DNA from: CAZEFK01 sp964511405
Lineage (GTDB): Bacteria > Pseudomonadota > Alphaproteobacteria > Elsterales > Elsteraceae
Length of the DNA: 9,873 bases
Direction of reading: 5' to 3'
Assembly (NCBI GenBank): GCA_964511405.1
Contig: CAZEFK010000241.1
Span: 1-9,873 of the forward strand
Position numbers and translations under genes: made by a program. This document shows positions 1 to 6,450 of this stretch, piece after piece (positions within the stretch are counted from its first letter, which is position 1; each line of letters begins with the position of its first letter). The notes below the pieces were generated by a model. That model saw nothing but the letters and a program-made list of their open reading frames with translations, made no database searches and had not been told where the DNA came from.

Positions 1-17
1 GACCTTCGCTCAAGTCC

Positions 18-926
18 CTAACGCGACAAAGGTGGCCTGAGAACAGCGCTTACGGTAATGTAGGCATCGAATTCCTTCGCGAAAATCGTGGCCAGAACGG
101 AAGCCGGTTGCCGCTCGGATCGGACGAAGAGAAAGCCGGCATCGATCGCCAGGGCAAAGCGCCGGATGACCAGACCGCGTCCTTCGAACTCCACGGCCAC
201 ATAGGGATCGGCGATGCTGACCCCGGCGCCTTCGGCGACGAGCAGGCATGCGACATGGGACAGCGGCGTTTCAATGACGATGTCGCAGCCGAGCCCGGCC
301 AGCGCGACATCGATCCGCGACCGATGGAGGGTTCCCAGGCTCGGGCCGATGATCCGCTCGCCGGCAAGATCCTTGGGCTCGATGACAGCACGGGACGCGA
401 GCCGATGACGCTCCGGCACGACGACCACGGCTTGGATCTCGGTTCGGCTGACGACCAGGCCTGAGGGCGCGGTCGGGCCGTCGGCATAGCCGAGATCGGC
501 GTGGCCGGAAGCCACCGCGTCGATCACCCGATAGGATGGCGCGCCCATGATCGAAACATGGACGTTGGGCCGCCTCTCGAGGAACCGCGCCAGAAAGCGC
601 GTGAGCGCGCCCGAGACGAGCGCCGGCATCGCGGCGACGCGCAGCCATCCCACCTCCTGCGACTTCAGCGCAGCGGCATAGGCGCCGATCTGATCGAGAC
701 CCACGAACGAGCGCTCAACCTCGCTCAGCAGCGAATAGGCCTCGCGCGTCGGGATGAGGTGATTGCCGCGCCGGGCGAACAGACGGAGCTTGAGGGCCGT
801 CTCGAGATCGCGCAGCAGCCGGCTCACTGCGGGCTGGCTGACATGGAGCATCTCCGCCGCGCGAGTCACTCCGCCGGACTGCATCACCGCGCGAAAGGCC
901 TCGACTTGCCTGGAACTTGGTCCCAT
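18..926 (-). CDS. LysR-family transcriptional regulator, OccR/NocR-like
   Basis: A full-length 302-residue LysR-type regulator. The N-terminal winged helix-turn-helix covers about residues 6-64: RQVEAFRAVM at 6-15, the recognition segment SQPAVSRLLRDLE at 30-42, and LFARRGNHLIPT at 49-60. The rest is an effector-binding domain, including VAAMPALVSG and HADLGYADGP. These stretches closely resemble, from memory, OccR and NocR, which control octopine and nopaline catabolism on Agrobacterium Ti plasmids. The start at 926 gives the usual distance to the helix-turn-helix; a GGAG lies only 2 bases upstream, so initiation signals are unusual. It is transcribed divergently from a binding-protein-dependent transporter and an oxidase, the normal arrangement for a ligand-responsive LysR activator of a catabolic operon. 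The LysR assignment is secure; the opine ligand is inference, because OccR-like regulators also control basic amino acid uptake. Confidence 0.93.
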   Translation of the reverse strand: MGPSSRQVEAFRAVMQSGGVTRAAEMLHVSQPAVSRLLRDLETALKLRLFARRGNHLIPTREAYSLLSEVERSFVGLDQIGAYAAALKSQEVGWLRVAAMPALVSGALTRFLARFLERRPNVHVSIMGAPSYRVIDAVASGHADLGYADGPTAPSGLVVSRTEIQAVVVVPERHRLASRAVIEPKDLAGERIIGPSLGTLHRSRIDVALAGLGCDIVIETPLSHVACLLVAEGAGVSIADPYVAVEFEGRGLVIRRFALAIDAGFLFVRSERQPASVLATIFAKEFDAYITVSAVLRPPLSR

Positions 927-935
927 CGCTCCAGC

Positions 936-964
936 ATAATATCAGCGCATCGTAGCATCAACAA
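936..964 (-). promoter_or_regulatory. Predicted sigma70-type promoter of the lysR gene
   Basis: Read on the minus strand, TTGTTG (964-959) is followed after 17 bases by TATTAT (941-936). The second hexamer differs from TATAAT at one position; the first keeps the TTG core. A transcript starting about 7 bases after the -10 would begin near 929, only a few bases before the ATG at 926, so the mRNA would be nearly leaderless. The -35 lies beside the palindrome at 962-974, which fits autorepression as is common for LysR regulators. This is a prediction by eye. Confidence 0.4.
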
Positions 965-974
965 ATGAGATTTG
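962..974. promoter_or_regulatory. Palindrome CAAAT-GAG-ATTTG, candidate LysR operator
   Basis: A perfect 5-3-5 inverted repeat, CAAATGAGATTTG, lies in the divergent intergenic region between the regulator and the transport operon. It overlaps the predicted -35 of the regulator (959-964) and a TTGACG hexamer at 972-977 that could be the -35 of the operon. AT-rich dyads of this kind in this place are typical of LysR-type binding sites. No good -10 is seen at the right spacing for the operon promoter, as expected if it needs activation. The symmetry is observed; the role is inferred. Confidence 0.45.
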
Positions 975-977
975 ACG
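972..977 (+). promoter_or_regulatory. Possible -35 element of the operon promoter
   Basis: TTGACG matches the sigma70 -35 consensus at five of six positions and lies about 80 bases before the first operon start codon. At 16-18 bases downstream (994-1001) there is no convincing -10. The element is therefore either part of a weak, activator-dependent promoter or coincidental. Confidence 0.25.
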
Positions 978-1036
978 TTATCCTCAGGCCACGACAGCTT
1001 TACTTGGACGACGGCAAACTCGACGAACGCTGAGCC

Positions 1037-1045
1037 AAGAGGAGG
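1037..1045 (+). promoter_or_regulatory. Ribosome binding site of the binding-protein gene
   Basis: AAGAGGAGG is a strong Shine-Dalgarno match ending 8 bases before the ATG at 1054. It fixes the start of the binding protein and is the strongest such signal in the window, which suits a gene whose product must be made in excess of its transporter. Confidence 0.8.
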
Positions 1046-1053
1046 GACGTGCA

Positions 1054-1908
1054 ATGGGACTGTTGCGGGTCGTGGCGACAAGTACAGTGTGCATCGCATT
1101 CGTGGCGACCGGCGCCGTCGCCCAGTCTCCGAGATGGGAGACTGTGCGGATCGCCACCGAAGGCGCCTATGCCCCGTGGAATTTCAGTGACGCCAGCGGC
1201 AAGCTCGACGGGTTCGAGATCGAGCTTGCCAATGACCTCTGTCGCCGGATGACGGCGAAGTGCGAGATCTTCGCGCAAGATTGGGACGGCATCATCCCGG
1301 GCCTTAATGCCGGGCGCTACGACGCGATCATGGCATCGCTGAGCATTACCGATAAACGCAAGGAAGTGATCGGCTTCACCACGCCCTACACCTTTGCCGT
1401 CGAAGCGTTCGGCGTCGCCGGCGACGGGCCGCTGGCGAAGCTGCCCGGCGCCGGCGAGCAGGTCGATCTCACGGCGAATGAAGCGAAAGGCAAGGAACTC
1501 ATCGCCGCGATGACGCCGCTCCTCAAAAGAAAGGTGCTTGGCGTGCAGGCGTCGACCACGCTAGCCGATTTCGCCGACAAGTATCTCAAGAACGTCGTCG
1601 AAGTCCGAGAATACAAGACGGCAGAGCAACAACATCTCGATCTGGCTTCCGGGCGCATCGACATCGTGATGGAGGGGGTTCCCTCGCTGACTGCGGCGCT
1701 GGAGAAACCCGATATGAGCGGCTTGGTGCTGGCCGGTCCGCGGTTCTCGGGCGGGGTCTTCGGCCCCGGCGTCGCGGCCGGCTTGCGCAAGACGGATGCC
1801 GAGCTCAAGGCGAAGTTCGATGCCGCGATCGGCGCTGCTCGGGCGGACGGCACGCTGTCCAAATTGAGCGTGAAGTGGTTCAAGGTCGATATCTCGCCGA
1901 AGCAATAA
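1054..1908 (+). CDS. Periplasmic amino acid/opine-binding protein of an ABC importer (NocT/OccT/HisJ family)
   Basis: A 284-residue type II periplasmic binding protein (SBP family 3). Residues 1-23 form a signal peptide with cleavage predicted after AVA, before Gln24. The mature protein starts VRIATEGAYAPWNF (31-44) and continues GFEIELANDLC (53-63), WDGIIPGLNAGRYDAIMASL (77-96) and a C-terminal DISPKQ. That tail and the first lobe resemble NocT/OccT of opine uptake. The ligand motif S95-L96-S97-I98-T99-x-x-R102 matches, from memory, the carboxylate-binding residues of HisJ/ArgT; NocT has Gly at the position of Ser97. HisJ's amino-group-binding Asp161 aligns with Gly208, with Glu207 next to it, so the pocket looks intermediate. 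It is the first gene of the operon, 2 bp before the first permease, and would deliver ligand to it. Family assignment is secure; the ligand (opine, arginine-like or other cationic compound) is open. Confidence 0.92.
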   Translation: MGLLRVVATSTVCIAFVATGAVAQSPRWETVRIATEGAYAPWNFSDASGKLDGFEIELANDLCRRMTAKCEIFAQDWDGIIPGLNAGRYDAIMASLSITDKRKEVIGFTTPYTFAVEAFGVAGDGPLAKLPGAGEQVDLTANEAKGKELIAAMTPLLKRKVLGVQASTTLADFADKYLKNVVEVREYKTAEQQHLDLASGRIDIVMEGVPSLTAALEKPDMSGLVLAGPRFSGGVFGPGVAAGLRKTDAELKAKFDAAIGAARADGTLSKLSVKWFKVDISPKQ

Positions 1909-1910
1909 TC

Positions 1911-2630
1911 ATGAACCCGCTTGGGTATTTCGGGCTGCTCGGCTTCGGACCGGGTGGCTGGGGCGCGGTGCTGCTGCTCGGGGCGGCGATGACGGTCGCC
2001 GTCGCGGTCAGCGGCTTCCTCCTTGGCGCGGCGACAGGGACGCTCGGCGCTTGGGCCAAGATCGCGGGCGGCCCCGCCGTCCGCGCCGCAGCTGATTTCT
2101 ACACCACGGTGCTGCGGGGCGTGCCCGATCTTCTTGTCATCTACCTCTTCTACCTCGGCGGCAGCGCCGCGTTGTCGGCGGTCGGCCACTGGTTCGGCGC
2201 CGCCGGGTTCATGGGCATGCCGGGCTTCATCGCCGGCCTGATGGCGTTGGGAATTGTCTGTGGCGCGCACCACACCGAGGTCTTCCGCGGCGCCTTTCGC
2301 GCCGTCAATCCTGGCGAGATCGAGGCGGCGCGCGCTGTCGGCATGGGCACCATGCTGCGGTTCCGCCGCATCGTCGCGCCGCTGGTGGTGCGTACGGCGC
2401 TGCCCGGGCTCGGCAATGTCTGGCAGCTGGTGCTGAAAGAATCGGCGCTGGTCTCTGTGACCGGCCTCGTCGAACTGATGCGGCAGTCCCAGATCGGCGC
2501 CGGATCGACGCGCCAGCCGTTCGATTTCTACTGTGCCGCCGCGCTGCTCTATCTCACCATAACTACGGTGTCGAGCTGGGCTTTCCGCTGGGCCGAGCGG
2601 TACACCGTCAAAGGCATGGTCCGCGCATGA
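1911..2630 (+). CDS. ABC importer permease, HisQ/OccQ/NocQ type
   Basis: A 239-residue inner-membrane permease of the histidine/arginine/opine (HAA) family. Hydrophobic segments are visible near residues 18-45, 65-90, 100-120 and 205-225. The cytoplasmic EAA loop that docks to the ATPase is intact: E138-A-A, G144, I154 and P157. TTVLRGVPDLLVIYLFY (65-81) and QIGAGSTRQPF (194-204) are stretches I associate with OccQ/NocQ. The ATG at 1911, 2 bases after the binding-protein stop, is preferred. A GTG at 1875 in frame would add 12 residues, but it lies inside the upstream gene and the added residues do not look like a permease start. The stop overlaps the start of the second permease (ATGA), as is usual for permeases that form a heterodimer. 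Confidence 0.93.
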   Translation: MNPLGYFGLLGFGPGGWGAVLLLGAAMTVAVAVSGFLLGAATGTLGAWAKIAGGPAVRAAADFYTTVLRGVPDLLVIYLFYLGGSAALSAVGHWFGAAGFMGMPGFIAGLMALGIVCGAHHTEVFRGAFRAVNPGEIEAARAVGMGTMLRFRRIVAPLVVRTALPGLGNVWQLVLKESALVSVTGLVELMRQSQIGAGSTRQPFDFYCAAALLYLTITTVSSWAFRWAERYTVKGMVRA

Positions 2631-3355
2631 TCGACCTGTCGTTCATGGCCGACGCGTTCGTCAGGCTCCTTGCCGGCGTGCCGCTGACCTTGCAGCTGGC
2701 GTTTCTGTCGATCGGGTTCGGCGCCGTGTTCGCCTTGGTGCTCGCGGCCATGCGCCTGTCCGGGATCGCCGTCCTCGATGCGCTGGCGCGTCTGTACATC
2801 TTCGCGTTCCGCGGCTCACCGTTGTTGGCGCAGATCTTCCTGATCTACTATGGGCTCGGTCAGTTCCGCACGGTACGCGCAAGTTTCGCGTGGCCTTTTC
2901 TTCGCGAACCCTATTGGTGCGCGGTCTTGGCCCTTACCCTCAACACGGCCGCCTATGCGAGCGAGATCATCCGCGGTGGCCTCGTGGCGGTACCCCCGGG
3001 AGCGATCGAAGCGGCGCGTGCCTGCGGCATGTCGCGCGCCCTCGCCTTTCGCCGGATCGTGGCGCCGCTGGCGCTGCGCCAGGCGCTGCCGATCTACGGC
3101 AACGAGCTCGTGTTGATGGTCAAGGCGACCGCGCTCGCCTCGATCATAACCTTGATGGAGGTCACCGGCATTGCCGCCAAGCTGGTGTCCGAGACCTACC
3201 GCATCGTCGAGGTCTTCGTGGTCGCCGGCGCGATCTACCTGACCATCAATTTCGCGCTCACCCGCCTCATTGCCGCCGGCGAACGCTGGCTGACCCCGGA
3301 TCTGCGGCCCGCGCCCCCGGCGGCGCCTGGCATCCTTGTGGAGACATCACGATGA
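2627..3355 (+). CDS. ABC importer permease, HisM/OccM/NocM type
   Basis: A 242-residue HAA-type permease, partner of the upstream one. AFRGSPLLAQIFLIYYGL (60-77) is the conserved signature of the HisM/OccM side, and the EAA loop is intact (E128-A-A, G134, I144, P147). Membrane segments are apparent near residues 15-42, 52-78, 97-120, 162-182 and 195-215. The start overlaps the previous stop by ATGA (2627-2630), and its own stop overlaps the ATPase start in the same way (3352-3355). The short proline-rich C-terminus (about 224-242) is hydrophilic and probably cytoplasmic. An arginine/histidine/opine importer is well supported; the exact substrate is not. Confidence 0.93.
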   Translation: MIDLSFMADAFVRLLAGVPLTLQLAFLSIGFGAVFALVLAAMRLSGIAVLDALARLYIFAFRGSPLLAQIFLIYYGLGQFRTVRASFAWPFLREPYWCAVLALTLNTAAYASEIIRGGLVAVPPGAIEAARACGMSRALAFRRIVAPLALRQALPIYGNELVLMVKATALASIITLMEVTGIAAKLVSETYRIVEVFVVAGAIYLTINFALTRLIAAGERWLTPDLRPAPPAAPGILVETSR

Positions 3356-5037
3356 ATGGTGGCAGCGGCGCCGTCGCGGTAAGCCTCCGCGATTTGCACA
3401 AGCGCTTTGGCGGCCTCGAAGTCCTGAAGGGCGTGTCGTTCACGGCCCGCGAGGGCGAGGTCGTCTCGATCCTGGGCGGCTCCGGCTCGGGCAAGTCGAC
3501 CTTATTGCGCTGCATCAACCTGCTCGAGATGCCGCACGCGGGCGAGATCGAGGTCGCGGGCGAGCGGGTGCAGCTGGCGCCCAGCCGCCGCGGCGCGGCA
3601 CGGCCCGCGGATCCACAGCAGGTCGTCCGCCTGCGCTCCCGCATCGGCATGGTCTTCCAGAGCTTCAATCTCTGGTCGCATAAGACGATCCTGGAGAACG
3701 TCATCGAGGCGCCGGTCCACGTCCACAAGCGGCCGCGCGCCGAATGCGTCGAGGAAGCGGAGGCCCTGCTCGCCAAGGTCGGCATCGGCGAGAAGCGCCA
3801 CCATTACCCTGCCCACCTGTCGGGCGGCCAACAGCAGCGCGCCGCCATCGCCCGGGCGCTGGCCATGCGCCCGGCGCTGATGCTGTTCGACGAACCGACC
3901 TCGGCCCTCGACCCCGAACTCGTCGGCGAGGTGCTGCAGGTCATGCGCGGACTGGCCGACGAGGGCCGCGCCATGCTCGTCGTGACCCACGAGATGGGCT
4001 TCGCGCGCGAGGTTTCGAACCGCATCGTGTTCCTGCATCAGGGCGTAGTCGAAGCCGAGGGCACGCCGGTCGAGTTCTTCGCGAATCCAAGCAATCCGCG
4101 GTTGCGCACGTTCCTTGGGCGGCTGCACAAGGAGCAGGACGAGACGCGGCATTTCATCCGCGACGCCGCGGCGCAGCAATTCCAACAGACGGTCGCCAGG
4201 GTCATCGACGATGCCATCGCGGCCGCGGCCGAAATGTCGAACCACGTCAAGGTCATGAAAGCCCAGATCAGCGAGGTCGACGCGAATACCCGGTCGATGA
4301 TGGGCGCCACCGAGCGCAGCCTGGCGGATATCCGGTCGGTCTCCCAGGCATCGGCGGCACTCTCGGCTGCCAGCCTGGAGATTGCGACGCGCACGGCCCA
4401 GGCGGCGGGCTATGCGGCGGCGACGAACCGGGCGGCCGAAGCCGTGCGCAACGCCATCGATGTGCTGGTGGCGCAAGCGGTGGCGATCGGCGACATCACG
4501 GTCATGATCAGGAAGATCGCTGCGCAGACGGACCTCCTTGCGCTGAATGCGACGATCGAGGCGGCCCGCGTCGGCGATGTCGGCAAGGGCTTTGCCGTGG
4601 TGGCCTCGGAAGTCAAGGCGCTGGCGACGCAGACGGCCCAGGCGATCGAAGGGATAACCGGGAAAATCGAGACCGTGCAGCGTTCGACCGCGGAAGCCGC
4701 AGCGACGGTTCGGTCGATCTCGGATCTCGCCGGGCGGTCCGAGGAAAGCGCCAGCGCCATCGCAGCGGCCGTCGAGCAGCAGGGCGCGACGACCAGCCGG
4801 ATCGCGGCCAAGGCCGATGCGACGGTGGTGACGACGGAGTCGGTTGCCGGCACCTTGCAGACGGTGGCGGGGCTGGTTGCCGCCGCCGCGGCCGCGACGA
4901 ACGAGGGCCTGGTGCACACGCCGTCGCTGGGACGGCACTTCGAGCACTTGATCCAGCAGGCCGATCACTTCATCCGCAAGCTGACCGACGAGCACCTCGG
5001 CGCTGCCCTCGATCGCCGTGCCGAGCCGGTCCAATGA
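3352..5037 (+). CDS. ABC importer ATPase (HisP/OccP type) fused to an MCP chemotaxis signalling domain
   Basis: A 561-residue two-part protein. Residues 1-259 are a complete HAA-importer ATPase: Walker A GGSGSGKST (42-50), Q-loop Gln103 in VFQSFNLWSH, signature LSGGQQQR (156-163), Walker B LMLFDEP (176-182) and H-loop His213. HisP/OccP proteins normally end near FLGRLHKE (254-261). Here an in-frame, mostly helical, cytoplasmic stretch continues for 300 residues. It carries a canonical MCP hairpin: IAAQTDLLALNATIEAAR (389-406) then GKGFAVVASEVKALATQT (411-428), flanked by coiled-coil arms of about 120 residues each. It has no membrane segment, HAMP or ligand domain. Aligned with Tsr from memory, E403, R406 and N399 of the tip are kept, while the Asn of QTN is Asp394. 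GGAG at 3340-3343 supports the ATG at 3352, and the stop overlaps the next gene by ATGA. It presumably energises uptake and may contact CheA/CheW; that role is inference. A start at M295 giving a free MCP part cannot be excluded, but no ribosome site is seen there. Confidence 0.9.
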   Translation: MNGGSGAVAVSLRDLHKRFGGLEVLKGVSFTAREGEVVSILGGSGSGKSTLLRCINLLEMPHAGEIEVAGERVQLAPSRRGAARPADPQQVVRLRSRIGMVFQSFNLWSHKTILENVIEAPVHVHKRPRAECVEEAEALLAKVGIGEKRHHYPAHLSGGQQQRAAIARALAMRPALMLFDEPTSALDPELVGEVLQVMRGLADEGRAMLVVTHEMGFAREVSNRIVFLHQGVVEAEGTPVEFFANPSNPRLRTFLGRLHKEQDETRHFIRDAAAQQFQQTVARVIDDAIAAAAEMSNHVKVMKAQISEVDANTRSMMGATERSLADIRSVSQASAALSAASLEIATRTAQAAGYAAATNRAAEAVRNAIDVLVAQAVAIGDITVMIRKIAAQTDLLALNATIEAARVGDVGKGFAVVASEVKALATQTAQAIEGITGKIETVQRSTAEAAATVRSISDLAGRSEESASAIAAAVEQQGATTSRIAAKADATVVTTESVAGTLQTVAGLVAAAAAATNEGLVHTPSLGRHFEHLIQQADHFIRKLTDEHLGAALDRRAEPVQ

Positions 5038-6173
5038 GCGGCCGTCCGACGGATGGGCACCCCGATATCGTTGTCGTGGGAGCCGGCACGGTCGGGGCGG
5101 CGATCGCCTACGGTCTTGCGCTGCGCGGCGCCAGGGTCTTGTTGCTCGATGGCGGCGACGGAGACCTGCGAGCCGCCCGCGCCAATTTCGGTCTGGTCTG
5201 GCTGCAGGGCAAAGGCTTCGGCATGCCGGCCTACCAGACGCTGACGCGACAGAGCATCGGGTGCTGGCGCAACTTCGCGGACGGGCTGGAGGCGTGGAGC
5301 GACCTTGCCCTCTGCTACGAGCAGAATGGCGGGCTGGATTTCTGCCTTGGCGTCGGATCGCTCGAGCATCGCAGCAGCGAGTTGCAGCAGCTGCACGATC
5401 AATGGCGCGGCGGCGATCCGGATTGGGAGATGATCGACCGTTCGCGGTTGGAGCGGCTGCTGCCGACGGTGAGGCTGGGGCCCGACGTGACCGGGGCGAG
5501 CCTCGGCCACCGCGACGGCCATGCCAACCCGCTGCGGCTGCTGGCAGCGCTGCACACCGCAGTGACCCGGCTTGGCGGTACGGTCCGTAGCCATGCGACG
5601 GTGCGCGCGATCGCCGGATCAGCGCCCGATTTCCGTTTGGCCATCGGCCGCGACGTCATCGCGGCGCCCCGCATCGTCATTGCGGCCGGGCTCGGCAGCT
5701 CGGCTCTGGCCCGCCAGGTCGGCCTCGACATAGCGCTGCGGCCCGAGCGCGGGCAGATCCTGGTTGCCGAACGGCTCGATCGGTTCCTGCCGTTGCCGGC
5801 GCTCGGCCTGCGGCAGACCGCGGACGGGACGGTGATGATCGGCTCGACCAACGAAGACGTCGGATACGACCTCTCGACCACCGGCGAAGCCGCCGGCCGT
5901 CTCAGCCGAAGCGCCACGCGCATCATCCCGGCCCTGGCCGGCGCTCGCCTCGTCCGGCAATGGGCCGGGCTGCGGGTACTGACGCCGGACGGCTATCCCA
6001 TTTACGCCCAGTCGCAGAGCCATTCCGGCGCCTTTGTCGCGGTCTGCCATTCCGGTGTCACGCTCGCCGCCTTTCACGCTGGCGAGCTTGCCGCCGCCAT
6101 CGCGTCGGGCAGCCTGCCCGACGCGCTCGTCCCCTTTCACCAGAGTCGATTCGATGTTCCGCAAGCTGCATGA
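5034..6173 (+). CDS. FAD-dependent dehydrogenase beta subunit (DAO fold), opine oxidase B / D-hydroxyproline dehydrogenase beta type
   Basis: A 379-residue DAO-family flavoprotein. The FAD-binding Rossmann motif GAGTVG is at 16-21 with Asp39 ending the second strand. NFGLVWLQGKG (51-61) and HSGVTLA (339-345) are, to my knowledge, hallmarks of the beta subunit of hetero-oligomeric opine oxidases (OoxB/NoxB) and D-hydroxyproline dehydrogenases. In those enzymes this subunit oxidises the C-N bond of the substrate. The ATG at 5034 overlaps the fusion gene's stop (ATGA) and gives a normal N-terminus; the frame stays open far upstream, but that part lies inside the ATPase gene and encodes no recognisable protein. 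It is followed by the gamma and alpha genes of the same complex. Substrate choice among opines, D-amino acids and hydroxyproline cannot be read from sequence. Confidence 0.88.
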   Translation: MSGRPTDGHPDIVVVGAGTVGAAIAYGLALRGARVLLLDGGDGDLRAARANFGLVWLQGKGFGMPAYQTLTRQSIGCWRNFADGLEAWSDLALCYEQNGGLDFCLGVGSLEHRSSELQQLHDQWRGGDPDWEMIDRSRLERLLPTVRLGPDVTGASLGHRDGHANPLRLLAALHTAVTRLGGTVRSHATVRAIAGSAPDFRLAIGRDVIAAPRIVIAAGLGSSALARQVGLDIALRPERGQILVAERLDRFLPLPALGLRQTADGTVMIGSTNEDVGYDLSTTGEAAGRLSRSATRIIPALAGARLVRQWAGLRVLTPDGYPIYAQSQSHSGAFVAVCHSGVTLAAFHAGELAAAIASGSLPDALVPFHQSRFDVPQAA

Positions 6174-6450
6174 TGCCGGCGCCGGCGCCGCAACGATCAC
6201 CATCGATGGCGAGGCCGTCGTCGCCGAGGCCGGTGAAAGCCTGGCCGCCGTGCTGCTGCGGCAGCCCGCGGCCTGGGCCAGAACCACGCCGGTTTCCGGC
6301 AGCCGCCGGGCGCCCTACTGCCTCATGGGCGTCTGCTTCGACTGCCTGGCCGAGGTCGACGGCATCGCCTCCGTCCAGACCTGCATGACGCCGGTGAAGG
6401 CCGGCATGCGTGTGGTCCGCCAGCTGGGTCGTCGGGTGCTGGAGGCATGA
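6154..6450 (+). CDS. Small [2Fe-2S] gamma subunit of opine/amino acid dehydrogenase
   Basis: A 98-residue ferredoxin-like protein. Four cysteines, C56-x4-C61-x2-C64-x12-C77 in PYCLMGVCFDC and QTCMTP, fit the plant-type [2Fe-2S] domain found in small subunits of HcnA/opine oxidase/D-hydroxyproline dehydrogenase complexes. Its job would be to pass electrons between the flavin subunits. The ATG at 6154 lies 20 bp inside the beta gene; no in-frame start exists at the tidy ATGA at 6170-6173, and the residues from M1 fit the normal domain length. The ribosome site is weak, suggesting translational coupling with the beta subunit. The stop overlaps the alpha start (ATGA at 6447-6450). The fold is well supported; the partnership follows from gene order. 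Confidence 0.86.
   Translation: MFRKLHDAGAGAATITIDGEAVVAEAGESLAAVLLRQPAAWARTTPVSGSRRAPYCLMGVCFDCLAEVDGIASVQTCMTPVKAGMRVVRQLGRRVLEA

Noticed and set aside
2890..3351. Upstream in-frame extension of the ATPase gene
   Set aside because: It overlaps the HisM-type permease in another frame and encodes an arginine-rich nonsense sequence; the ATG at 3352 has a good GGAG and an ATGA overlap.
3744..5033. Upstream in-frame extension of the dehydrogenase beta gene
   Set aside because: It lies wholly inside the ATPase-MCP gene in another frame and has no recognisable content; the FAD motif starts soon after the ATG at 5034.
3502..5034. Minus-strand open frame of 510 codons opposite the ATPase-MCP gene
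   Set aside because: The translation is Arg/Asp/Leu-rich without motifs, while the plus strand encodes conserved Walker and MCP motifs.
4231..5037. Separate MCP gene starting at an internal ATG (M295, 4234)
   Set aside because: No ribosome binding site precedes it, the coiled coil begins upstream of it, and the frame is continuous with the ATPase. It was kept only as a possible secondary start.
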